A DNA stretch of 64,000 nt from Clitopilus passeckerianus (lineage: Eukaryota; Basidiomycota; Agaricomycetes; Agaricales; Entolomataceae), in contig CALYLX010000119.1 in the NCBI GenBank assembly GCA_944990035.1, positions 62,001 through 126,000 of the forward strand, written 5' to 3'. Numbering within the stretch: position 1 is the first letter of the stretch; each line of letters begins with the position of its first letter. A model generated the notes under the pieces. It had not been told where the DNA came from and ran no database searches. It saw only the letters and a program-made list of their open reading frames with translations. This document shows, piece after piece, positions 32,085 to 42,600 of the stretch. The position numbers and the translations under genes are program-made.

Positions 32085-34484
32085 ATGAGTAGTGCAGGAG
32101 GCACCAAGAAGAATACTCGGCCGCCGGACCCACCTCCGACGCCCTCCACGCCTCAGAAAGGCCATCGCAGCAGCTATGGCGCGTTTGATGGCGAAGAAAC
32201 TCCCCAAGGCCCCTCTGGCGCTCAAAACAAGCGTCCTACTCCAGCAATGGATGAGGACGATGGTTTCGAAGCAGACGAGAGCCCTGCTCCTTCCGCACCT
32301 TCCTCCCCTGAACACAAGCGCAGGAAGGACGCCTCTGGTGCTGCTGTTGCGCAGCCCAAGTCCAGAACCGCCTCCAGGGCGACTTCACCAACGCAAGGGT
32401 TCTCTCCTGCGTTCCTAGGACATTCAGAGTATGATTCCGTGGGTTTGCAGGTGCAGGCCACGGATGACGCGGTCGAGGAAGACATAGACGCGATCACTGA
32501 CTCTCTTGTCACCTTCAAGGAGTGGCTCAACCGGGCCCCTTCTGCTGCCAGCGACGAGGAACACTCCCGCACTCTTGCAGACACTCTTGTGCTTGTCTGC
32601 TCTCAAGCGGCCTCCCTAGGCCTTCTCAAGTATCTCACTCCAAATGAGAACTTCCTTCCCCGAATCCGACGCGTTAGGGACGCCTTGGACGCCTATATTC
32701 CCTCTCCCACTCCCCAGCAGCGCCCTGTGCGCACTGCTGTTCCCAAAGGTGCCGCAAGCGCAGCATCTGCTTCCTCTACTGCTGCTGCAGATGGGCATGG
32801 TGTAGCACCGGCCTCCTCTGCCCCAGCAGTTCCCCCCACCTCCTCCAGCGTCTCACAAGGCGCCAGGACCCAGGTTACCCCTCCCCGACCCGCGGAACAC
32901 ACTGCCACTGGTCACAAATCTCCGGTTCCCATGGAGGGACAGGAGTCCACAGCGACATCTCAGCAACCTGACAACCCGGTCCCTGGACCGGACTCAGGTG
33001 CTACACCTTCCACATCGCAACCAGGGCGGGTAAACCCCGGAAACTGGATGCAATGGCAGCGCCAGTTCGCTAGGCCTGCCCCACAAGCCCCTGCAACGCA
33101 TAGGGCACCCAATCCGCATGCTGTGCGTGCGCCCAACCCTGCTAATGCGTCCCAGCAGCAGCAGCAGCCCTCACAACAGCGTCAGCGCGCTCCCAAGGCG
33201 TCCTACGCTTCTGTCGCATCGCAGCCGCCTAGGAGGCCTGCAAACGCCGCCCCTCGCTCTTTTGCAGAGGTAACTGCTGGCATGTCTGCGCAGCAATGCG
33301 CAGAACTTGCTGAACTCGCGCGTCATCTCCCTGGACTGTCCTGGGATGAAGTAGCGCAACTCAAGGACAACTCCAACGCCAATAAGCGCAAGGCAGCGTC
33401 CTCCCCACCTCCTACTGCTCCCTCTCCCTCAAAGAAGAAGCAGAAGCTCAAATCCACGACGCGCGGCCCCTCACGCAAGCAGTGCTTCGTCTACGCCACT
33501 AGGGGCAATGGAGACAATTCTGTCTCCGTTCCCCTTCCCATTTCGCCTGAACAGGCTGTCTCCACCCTCAACCTTCGCTTTGGCGCTGGTGGGTCTAAGA
33601 ACCGCGCTATCCATGCTGAACTCAGCAGGGGTAACGCTATCATTGTCTACCTCGACGAGACACCCACCCACAGCGACCTGGGCATCATCCGGGTCGCTGT
33701 TGAGCGCGTCTGGTACCCTGTCACTGAAGGTGCCAATCCATCCCCCACCGTCCACGCTGCCGTGGAGGTCCCCACGTCGCGTTCCTATGCGCGCATCACA
33801 GGAGTGCCCTACTTCACCTTTGGTGCGGTGGGCAGCACTCCTATCACTGCTGATGCGGTCCTGGCACTGCTGCGCCAAGATCCTGCTACTAGTGCGCTCC
33901 AGCTCGCTGGAATGCCTCGTGTGCACCGCAACTCACGCACGCATGATATGTGCGTCGTGTTCTTCGACTTTTGGGACACCCGGTCTGGTACCTCCCTCAA
34001 GGCCATTACACACAAGAAGATCTCCATCGGGGGACGCTTGTGTCTCATCTCCCCTGCAAGCGTCCATGCTGGCGTTCCGCAGTGTCAACGCTGCTGGGCT
34101 TGGGGTCACCCCACTGCCACCTGCAGGCAGCAGTTCAACTCTTGCGCGCATTGTGGCTATGGCCATGATTCGCGCAACCATCGCAAGCTTGCCCACTGCT
34201 GCTGGGGCAAGCCTGACGCTAATCCCCCGGTGCCTGCCACTCCTGATGGCGCACCATGCCCACATGCACCTAGGTGCATCAACTGTGGCAAGGAGCACGA
34301 GGCTGATTCGCCCAAGTGCCCCTTTGCAAGACATCGGTTTGATGCTGGCTGGATCCAGCGCCGATATGCTGTCAACGATGCGGTAGGCTTTTCTGTTAAA
34401 GCACCGCAGAGTTATACTGACGTACTACCACCCAGGAGGAGACCGATTCAGATTGGTCGGGGTGAACGCACTGCCCGCACATAA
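32085..34484 (+). CDS. LINE ORF1 protein, intact
   Basis: 799 residues, MSSAGGTKKN to stop TAA 34482-34484. Same layout as 25613-28012: low-complexity P/S/A/Q half, basic KKKQKLKSTTRGPSRK, an RNA-binding-like fold (ARITGVPYFTFG), and Cys/His motifs CQRCWAWGHPTATC, CAHCGYGH and CINCGKEH. Likely binds the element's RNA. The ORF2 ATG follows after nine bases in the same frame, so only the one stop and three codons separate the two proteins; translation of ORF2 probably relies on reinitiation, or less likely on readthrough. Confidence 0.92.
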   Translation: MSSAGGTKKNTRPPDPPPTPSTPQKGHRSSYGAFDGEETPQGPSGAQNKRPTPAMDEDDGFEADESPAPSAPSSPEHKRRKDASGAAVAQPKSRTASRATSPTQGFSPAFLGHSEYDSVGLQVQATDDAVEEDIDAITDSLVTFKEWLNRAPSAASDEEHSRTLADTLVLVCSQAASLGLLKYLTPNENFLPRIRRVRDALDAYIPSPTPQQRPVRTAVPKGAASAASASSTAAADGHGVAPASSAPAVPPTSSSVSQGARTQVTPPRPAEHTATGHKSPVPMEGQESTATSQQPDNPVPGPDSGATPSTSQPGRVNPGNWMQWQRQFARPAPQAPATHRAPNPHAVRAPNPANASQQQQQPSQQRQRAPKASYASVASQPPRRPANAAPRSFAEVTAGMSAQQCAELAELARHLPGLSWDEVAQLKDNSNANKRKAASSPPPTAPSPSKKKQKLKSTTRGPSRKQCFVYATRGNGDNSVSVPLPISPEQAVSTLNLRFGAGGSKNRAIHAELSRGNAIIVYLDETPTHSDLGIIRVAVERVWYPVTEGANPSPTVHAAVEVPTSRSYARITGVPYFTFGAVGSTPITADAVLALLRQDPATSALQLAGMPRVHRNSRTHDMCVVFFDFWDTRSGTSLKAITHKKISIGGRLCLISPASVHAGVPQCQRCWAWGHPTATCRQQFNSCAHCGYGHDSRNHRKLAHCCWGKPDANPPVPATPDGAPCPHAPRCINCGKEHEADSPKCPFARHRFDAGWIQRRYAVNDAVGFSVKAPQSYTDVLPPRRRPIQIGRGERTART

Positions 34485-34493
34485 CTTTACTTT

Positions 34494-37400
34494 ATGCGAT
34501 ACAATCATGTAAACACTCTCCGCTTCTTTTCACAGAACGTGAATAGAAATTATGATCTGGTTGCTGCGCTACTAGAGGAACGTAAGAATGACTTTGACGT
34601 GATTCTGCTTCAAGAGCCACCATGGCGGCTCATTCGACGCACTGTATCCACTACCAATCCTGAGGGAGAGGCAGTGATTGGTGCACCTACTCATCCAGAC
34701 TGGCTAGTCATGTTTAGACGCCCAGCATCTGAGACTGACCGCCCACGCGTTATGACGTTTGTGCATAGGCGCCTTGCAGGCATGCGGCCTGCATTTCGCA
34801 CTGACCTCGCCAACCACAATGATGTATTGGTCACTACACTGTATGGGAGCGCAGGTGCTCAAATACACTTTGCCAATGTCTACTCTAGCCCAGGGGATGG
34901 TACTGCCATTCGCTGGTTGTGTGACAATGCTCCTCGTCTCCCAAGCATGCTTTGCATGGCAGGGGACTTCAACTGCAAGTCGTCAATCTGGGATCCGGAC
35001 TATGACTCTACAAATCATGTTGCAACTGAGCTATGTGATGTTGCGCTCGACCTGGGTTTGGAGGCTAGTGTTCTACCAGAACGCACTCCTACTCACTTCC
35101 CACATGCTGGCAGCCTTAGGCCGTCGGTCATTGATCTATTCTTCCTCCCTGTGGGTCGCACTGCAGGGACTTCACACAGCGTGGTCACAGAGTGGAAAGG
35201 ACCCTCTGACCACGCTCCCTTGACCGTCACGCTCCGTATCCAGCCTGTGCAGCTGGCTGCTGAGCGCATCACTCTGCCCAAGGGCAGTGAGCAAGAGGAA
35301 GAGTTCCTGAAGGAACTGTCCTCTTCCTTGCGAGCATTGGACACAACCACTCTCACAACAGCAGAAGCAATTGAACGCTGCACTGGCGCCATTGCAACTG
35401 CTATTAAGCAGTCTTGGGATAACAACTCACAGACTGCTCGCATCTCCACCAAGTCAAAGTCCTGGTGGAATCCTGAGTGCTCTGAGGCTGTCAGAGTGTA
35501 TCGCGCTTCCAGGGCGGTCGCTGATTACAAGGCGTTCCGCAGCACCACTAAGGTGGCCAAGCGCAAGTTCTTTGATAGTATGATTCAGACAATTGCTACT
35601 ACCAACAAGCGCCCATGGGATCTTATGCGCTGGGCCAAACAGCGTGAGCTCCCTACGCATGAAGTAATTCGCCACAATGGTGAACCCTGCAATTCTCTTG
35701 AGTCGCTTTGGGCTGCTCTTGACTCAACATACAACTCGGCATCTGACCGCCCTGTTGATCCCTCTGTGCTCGACGACATGCCTCAGTCTCCTCCGCGCGA
35801 GTGGTGGGACTTTGGTGTCAACGAGCTCAGAGAAGAACTAGCAAAGTGTTCAAACACTTCTGCTCCAGGTCCTGATCACCTTACATGGTATCAACTCAAG
35901 TCCTTGGTTGCTGACACTGTCATTGCTGCGAAATTCGTTGAGATCGCTAATGCCTGCCTTCGGGTTGGTCACTGGCCCTCTCAGTTCAAGGAGTCGCGCT
36001 CTGCCATTGTCCCCAAGCCTGGCAAACCGCACTACTCAACTCCCAAGATGTTCCGCCCTATTGTGTTGCTCAACACGCTGGGGAAACTCTTTGAGAAGAT
36101 GCTTGCAAACCGAATGCAGTTTGAAGCGCAGAAATTCGGTGTGTTCCACCCCAATCAGTTTGGAGGTGTGCGCCAACACTCTACTGAGGATGCGGGTGTT
36201 TATCTCACTCACATTGTCAAAGCCGGTTGGGCTAGAGGGTTGAAGACAAGGGTGGTCGCATTTGACCTTGCTCAGTTCTTCCCCTCTCTCAACCATGACA
36301 TGCTGCTACGCATACTGCGCAGACTGGGCTTCGCGCCAGAAGTCTGCAACTTCTTTGCGTCTTACCTTGTTGGGAGACACACATTCTACAGCTGGAACGG
36401 CGAAGAGTCCAGCAAGTATTCTGCAGATGTTGGCGTTGGTCAAGGATCTGCTTTATCCCCTCTCCTCTCTGCGCTCTATTTGGTGCCGGGGATGAGGCTG
36501 TTTGAACGCAGGATTGCTCCTGGCGTTACAACACTCATGTCGTATGTGGATGATGGCTCGCTCATCGTTCAGTCGCCATCCTTTGGGGAGAACATCACCC
36601 TACTCCAACAAGCATATGCTGTCATCACAGAGCTTGTTACAGCACTTGGCCTCGTCTTAGAACATGATAAGACAGAGGTGTTCCATTTCTCTCGCAAGCA
36701 CAACGATGTCAATCCTGCCATTGACTTGGGCTTTGCTCCACACACTGGCAACTTGCCACTTCAACCCAAGAGCGTTTGGCGCTACTTGGGCTTCTACTTT
36801 GACCGGTCGCTATCCTTTAGCCACCATGTCAAGTACTACTCTACCAAGGCTCTGACCACTGTCAAGGCAATGATCATGCTTGGTAACTCGTCAAGGGGCA
36901 TTACCCCTATGCAGAAGCGGCTGCTCTACCGTGCATGCGTCCTTCCGGTCGCTACGTATGGTGTGGGCCTCTGGTTCTACAAAGGTGCAAGGTGTAAGAC
37001 TGCTATGTCGCACTTGCGCACTATGCAACACAAGGCTGCTAGGTGGATAACTGGCGCCTTTCGCACATCGCCAGGCGGGGGGACCGAGTCTATTGCTGGT
37101 CTCCCCCCCATTCATCTGCACATCAGGAAACTGGTCGAACGCGGCCAGGCGCGTATTGGCACCCTGATTGGCAACCACCCTACGCTGTCGCTCATTAGTG
37201 ACAAGCACCAGCTGTACAAAGGAACAATGTGCCTTCCTTCGTCTCTCTCCAACTTGTCGCGACGCGTGCGCGGCAACTTGCTCTCTACGGTCGTGGATTC
37301 AGATGCACACGCTGTGCGCGTCTCTGAGCCTCTCAACCCTGTCCATGGAGGCGGTCCCAGGCCTTCGCCTGTTGGATACGCACTCTGGTAGGGTTACACT

Positions 37401-38580
37401 CGACACCGTCATTGCAGCATCTAAGGATGCCCTTGATTCTCGTCGCATCCACTTGGATGTGATTCGCGCTGATGCAGATCTGTCTGACACCACAGTGTTG
37501 GTGGCAGCTGACGCGTCTGTTCCCAAAAGCAGGAAGCACCAAGCGGTTGCTGCTTGCTCCTCCTTCATGGCGCCTTTGGCCCAGAAGAATACACTATGGC
37601 ATCAGGCAGAGTCCTCTCTGATGATGCCGAACTCAGCCATTGACTTGTCTATAAGCAAGGCTGTTCTGCGCAACAACTGTGTCAAAATAGTTGTGCTCTC
37701 AGACTCGACTAAAGCCATTCAGTTGGCTTTGGACCCGTCTCTCCACTCCAGGCAAGGACACTCGCTGTCCATTTGCTCCAAACTACGTGCTTGGTTCTCG
37801 GGCGACGCAAACAGGCGCGTCCACTTTGTTCATGTCCCTTCAAAACTCAACTGGGACATCCACCACCGTGCTCACTTGGCGGCCACTGGCTTGCGGGTGG
37901 GTGCTGGTAATAAACCTCGGACATCCCTTGGGTATGCCCGGAAACGCGCTGTAGATAGGATGCTGCATGAGTGGACTTGTCTGCTCCAGCAGCCCTCTTA
38001 CTCTGGCAACAACTTTCTGCGCCTTACACACAAAGGTGCCTCCCTAAGGCCCACACATCTCAAAGGTGGGCCTTGGCTACATCGCGTTGGGTCTTCCAAT
38101 GCGCACACCGCACGCCTCACACGTGCAGTCTTGGGTCATGCACCCATTGGTGAATTCCGCGCGCGCTTCAACCTTGATGGGGAGACAGCGTGTGTGTGCG
38201 ATTGGCGCACCCTGGAAACGAGGGACCATGTCCTTCACCAGTGTGCGCACTTCCAACGACGGCCTAACCAGCGCTTGCGCCGGGAGCTGTCGTCCTTCTT
38301 GTTCTTTCTTGAGAACAACCCCGCTGCTTTTGCGTTTCCATCGCAACAGCCTCCACCGCCATTTCCTAAGCCCAGGAAGGCACGGCGGCGTGGCCCTCCT
38401 GATAAGGCAGCCACACGCGTTCGTGGTACCCCTCCTGCTGCTGGAGGCCACTGCCGACGAATGCCTGTAACAGGCTCCACTGCACCACCGCGCCCAGACG
38501 ATCTGGTCTGGGTACCGGGTGCACATCAATTTGTTCGCAGAGAACAAGCCGAAGCGTCTGGCATGTTTTACCATGCATAG
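34494..38580 (+). pseudogene. LINE ORF2 of full-length copy, small deletions
   Basis: Intact from ATG 34494 through endonuclease (LLQEPPW, MAGDFN, SDHAPLT), RT (FDLAQFFPSLNHD, GVGQGSALSPLL, YVDD in SYVDDGSLIV near 36545) and thumb to about 37346. There GAGAGG has become GAGG (2 bp lost). One base is lost near 37555 and two more near 37627, relative to the copy at 28428. These break the RNase H frame. The rest to the stop at 38578-38580 is clean. All three changes are in short repeats, so sequencing or assembly error is possible and the gene could be intact in the organism. Confidence 0.85.
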
Positions 38581-38881
38581 GCGTCAGTGCTCCATCCTTC
38601 ATATAGCGGCGAGCCTGGTTTCCAGGGTTCTTGCTGCTTCTGTGGGGTGGTGCACGCTATCATACTCCTTAGGAGATTTATCCTCGGGGGCCACCCTAGC
38701 TTGCTCTTTGGTGCACCTCGTATCTAGTGTAGTTCACTCGACGAACACGGTTTTACTTACGTTAGTATACAATGCATGTATTTAGGTACTTGCGACCGGA
38801 CTGTGATCGGGCGCCGGAATATAAATTGTCAGACGCCCCCTCCGGGGGCGTAGGGCTTTGACCAAAAAAAAAAAAAAAAAA
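38581..38881 (+). other. LINE 3' UTR, stem-loop and poly(A)
   Basis: Hairpin 38833-38851, tail of A from 38864 to 38881. Almost identical to 30063-30368. Confidence 0.8.
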
Positions 38882-39293
38882 TGGGTGGGGGAGGCTGCCC
38901 TGGAGGCAGTCCTGGACTTGGGCTGCGCTACAGCAGCACCAGACGTGTTCTTCCTGCGCTTGTGCTCAGGGGAGGAAGGGGCGGAAGGAGCAGAGCTCTC
39001 ATCTGCATCGAAATCATCATCCTCATCCATTGCTGGAGTAGGACGCTTATTTCTAGCGCCAGAAGGGCCCTGGGGTGTTTCTTCACCATCAAATGCGCCA
39101 TAGCTGGTACCATGGCCTTTCTGAGGTGTGGATGGCGTTGGAGTTGGATCTGGCGGCCGGGGAGTCTTCTTGCTGCCTCCTGCACTACTCATAGCGCAGA
39201 CAGGCGGATATACTGGAGAATAAAGTGGTGTGCAAGCTGCTGGAGGGCGAATTTGCGTCGCTGTTGTGGATGTGATGTTGGTGGTAACAGATC
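38882..39293 (-). pseudogene. LINE 5' UTR and ORF1 N-terminal fragment
   Basis: ATG at 39192 (MSSAGGSKKT), about 103 codons to SRAASPT, where the plus-strand LINE's poly(A) enters. The 5' UTR starts GATCTGTTACC at 39293. Probably the same copy as 30369-30827, split by the pair of LINEs at 30828-38881 with loss of about 530 bp. Confidence 0.8.
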
Positions 39294-39308
39294 GCTCAAA
39301 TACACTTC
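39294..39308. repeat. 15-bp target duplication of a LINE copy (left)
   Basis: GCTCAAATACACTTC, repeated exactly at 45044-45058. It brackets the LINE at 39309-45043, a typical length for target-primed insertion. Confidence 0.9.
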
Positions 39309-39609
39309 TTTTTTTTTTTTTTTGTGTCACAGCCCTACGCCCCCGGAGGGGGCGTCTGACAATTTATATTCCGGCGCCCGATCACAGTCCGGTCGCAAGT
39401 ACCTAAATACATGCATTGTATACTAACGTAAGTAAAGAGCCGTGTTCGTCGAGTGAACTACACTGAATACGAGGTGCACCAAAGAGCAAGCTAGGGTGGC
39501 CCCCGAGGATAAATCTCTCAGCGAGTATGGTAGCGCGCAACACCACGCAGAAGCAGCGAGAACCCTGAAGGCCAGGCTCGCCGCTATATGAAGGATGGAG
39601 CACTGACGC
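39309..39609 (-). other. LINE 3' UTR with poly(T) and stem-loop
   Basis: Poly(T) 39309-39323, hairpin 39337-39355, then UTR to the ORF2 stop at 39610. Confidence 0.8.
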
Positions 39610-42600
39610 CTATGCATGGTAAAACATGCCTGACGCTTCGGCTTGTTCTCTGCGAACAAATTGATGTGCACCCGGTACCCAGACAAGATCGTCTGGGCGC
39701 GGCAGTGCAGTGGAGCCTGTTACAGGCATTCGTTGGCGATGGCCCCCCGAAGCGGGGAGGGCATCACGGCGGCGTGTGGGGGCCTTGTCAGGTGGCCCAC
39801 GTCGCCGTGTCTTCCTGGCTTTGGGAAACGGCGGTGGAGGCTGTTGCAAAGGAAACGCAAAAGTGGCAGGGTTGTTCTCAAGGAAGAACAAGAAAGACGA
39901 CAGCTCCCGGCGCAAGCGCTGGTTGGGCCGTCGTTGGAAGTGCGCGCACTGGTGAAGGATGTGTCCCCTCGTTTCCAGAATGCGCCAGTCGCATGCACAC
40001 GCTGTCTCCCCACCCAGGTTGAAGCGTGCTCGGAATTCGCCAATGGGTGCATGACCCAGAACTGCGCGTGTAAGGCGCGCGGTATGCGCATTGGAAGAAC
40101 CAACGCGACGTAGCCAAGGTCCACCTTTAATGTGTGTGGGCCTCAGGGAGGCACCTTTGTGTGTAAGGCGCAAGAAGTTGTTGCCAGAGTAAGAAGGCTG
40201 CTGCAGTAGACAAGTCCACTCATGCAACATTCTATCTACAGCGCGTTTCCGGGCATACCCAAGGGATGTCCGGGGTTGGTTGCCAGCACCCACCCGCAAG
40301 CCAGTGGCCGCCAAGTGAGCACGGTGGTGGATGTCCCAGTTGAGTTTTGAAGGGACATGAACAAAGTGGACGCGCCTGTCGGCGTCGCCCGAGAACCAAG
40401 CACGTAGTTTGGAGCAAATGGACAGCGAGTGCCCTTGCCCAGAATGGAGAGACGGGTCCAAAGCCAACCGGATGGCTTTGGTCGAGTCTGAGAGCACAAC
40501 TATTTTGACACAGTTGTTGCGCAGAACAGCCTTGCTTATAGACAAGTCAATGGCTGCGAGTTCGGCATCATCAGAAAGGACTCTGCCTGATGCCATAGTG
40601 TATTCTTCCGGGCCAAAGGCGCCATGAAGGAGGGAGCAAGCAGCAACCGCTTGGTGCTTCCTGCTTTTGGGAACAGACGCGTCAGCTGCCACCAACACTG
40701 TAGTGTCAGACAGATCTGCATCAGCGCGAATCACATCCAAGTGGATGCGACGAGAATCAAGGGCATCCTTAGATGCTGCAATGACGGTGTCAAGTGTGAC
40801 CCTACCAGAGTGCGTATCCAACAGGCGAAGGCCTGGGACCGCCTCACCATGGACAGGGTTGAGAGGCTCAGAGACACGCACAGCATGTGCGTCAGAATCC
40901 ACAACTGTAGAGAGCAAGTTGCCGCGCACGCGTCGCGACAAGTTGGAGAGAGACGAAGGGAGACGCATTGCTCCTTTGTACAGCTGGTGCTTGTCACTAA
41001 TGAGCGACAGCGTAGGGTGGTTGCCAATCAGGGTGCCAATACGCGCCTGGCCGCGTTCGACCAGTTTCCTGATGTGCAGATGAATGGGAGGGAGACCAGC
41101 GATAGACTCGGTCCCCCCACCCGGCGATGAGCGAAAGGCGCCAGTTATCCACCTAGCAGCCTGGAGTTGCATAGTGCGCAAGTGCGACATAGCAGTCTTG
41201 CACCTAGCACCTTTGTAGAACCAGAGGCCCACACCATACGTAGCGACTGGAAGGACGCACGCACGGTAGAGCAGCCGCTTCTGCATAGGGGTGATACCCC
41301 TTGATGAGTTACCAAGCATGATCATTGCCTTGACAGTGGTCAGAGCCTTGGTAGAGTAATACCTGACATGGTGGCTAAAGGATAGCGACCGGTCAAAGTA
41401 GAAGCCCAAGTAGCGCCAAACGCTCTTGGGTTGAAGTGGCGAATTGCCAGTATGTGGGGCAAAGCCCAAGTCAATGGCAGGATTGACATCGTTGTGCTTG
41501 CGAGAGAAGTGGAAGACCTCTGTCTTATCATGTTCCAAGACAAGGCCAAGTGCGGTAACAAGCTCTGTGATGACAGCATACGCTTGTTGGAGTAGGGTGA
41601 TGTTCTCCCCAAAGGATGGCGACTGAACGATGAGTGAACCATCATCCACATACGACGTGAGTGTTGTAACGCCAGGAGCAATCCTGCGCTCAAACAGCCT
41701 CATCCCTGGCACCAAATAGAGCGCAGAGAGAAGAGGGGATAAAGCAGATCCTTGGCCAACACCAACATCTGCAGAATACTTGCTGGATTCTTCGCTGTTC
41801 CAGCTGTAGGATGTGTGTCTCCCAACAAGGTAAGACGCAAAGAAGTTGCAGACTTCTGGCGCGAAGCCTAGTCTGCGCAGTATGCGTAGAAGCATGTCGT
41901 GGTTGAGAGAGGGGAAGAACTGAGCAAGGTCAAAAGCGACCACGCTTGTCTTCAGCCCTCTAGCCCAACCGGCCTTGACAATGTGAGTGAGATAAACACC
42001 CGCATCCTCAGTAGAGTGTTGGCGCACGCCTCCAAACTGGTTGGGGTGGAACGCGCCGAATTTCTGTGCTTCAAACTGCATTCTGTTTGCAAGCATCTTC
42101 TCAAAGAGTTTCCCCAGCGTGTTAAGCAACACAATAGGGCGGAACATCTTGGGAGTTGAATAGTGCGGTTTGCCAGGCTTTGGAACAATGGCAGAACGCG
42201 ACTCTTTGAAGTGAGAGGGCCAGTGGCCCACCCGAAGGCAGGCATTGGCAATCTCGACGAATTTGGTAGCGATGACAGTGTCAGCGACCAAGGATTTGAG
42301 CTGATACCATGTGAGGTGATCAGGACCAGGAGCAGAAGTGTTTGAGCACTTTGCAAGTTCTTCTCTCAGCTCTTTAACACCAAAGTCCCACCACTCGCGC
42401 GGGGGAGACTGAGGGACGTCGTCGAGCACAGAGGGGTCAACAGGGCGATCAGACGCCGAGTTGTATGTTGAATCAAGAGCAGCCCAAAGCGACTCCAGGG
42501 AATTGCAAGGTTCACCATTGTGGCGAATGGCTTCGTGTGTAGGGAGCTCACGCTGTTTGGCCCAGCGCATAAGATCCCATGGACGCTTGTTGGTAGTAGC

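Noticed and set aside
37340..37640. Programmed frameshifts in the LINE ORF2
   Set aside because: Three separate small deletions relative to near-identical copies, none at a typical slippery site; decay or sequencing error is simpler.
37168..38580. Taken alone, a 470-codon gene with a new start
   Set aside because: It is the shifted-frame continuation of LINE ORF2; its first 60 codons are out-of-frame translation of the normal coding sequence.
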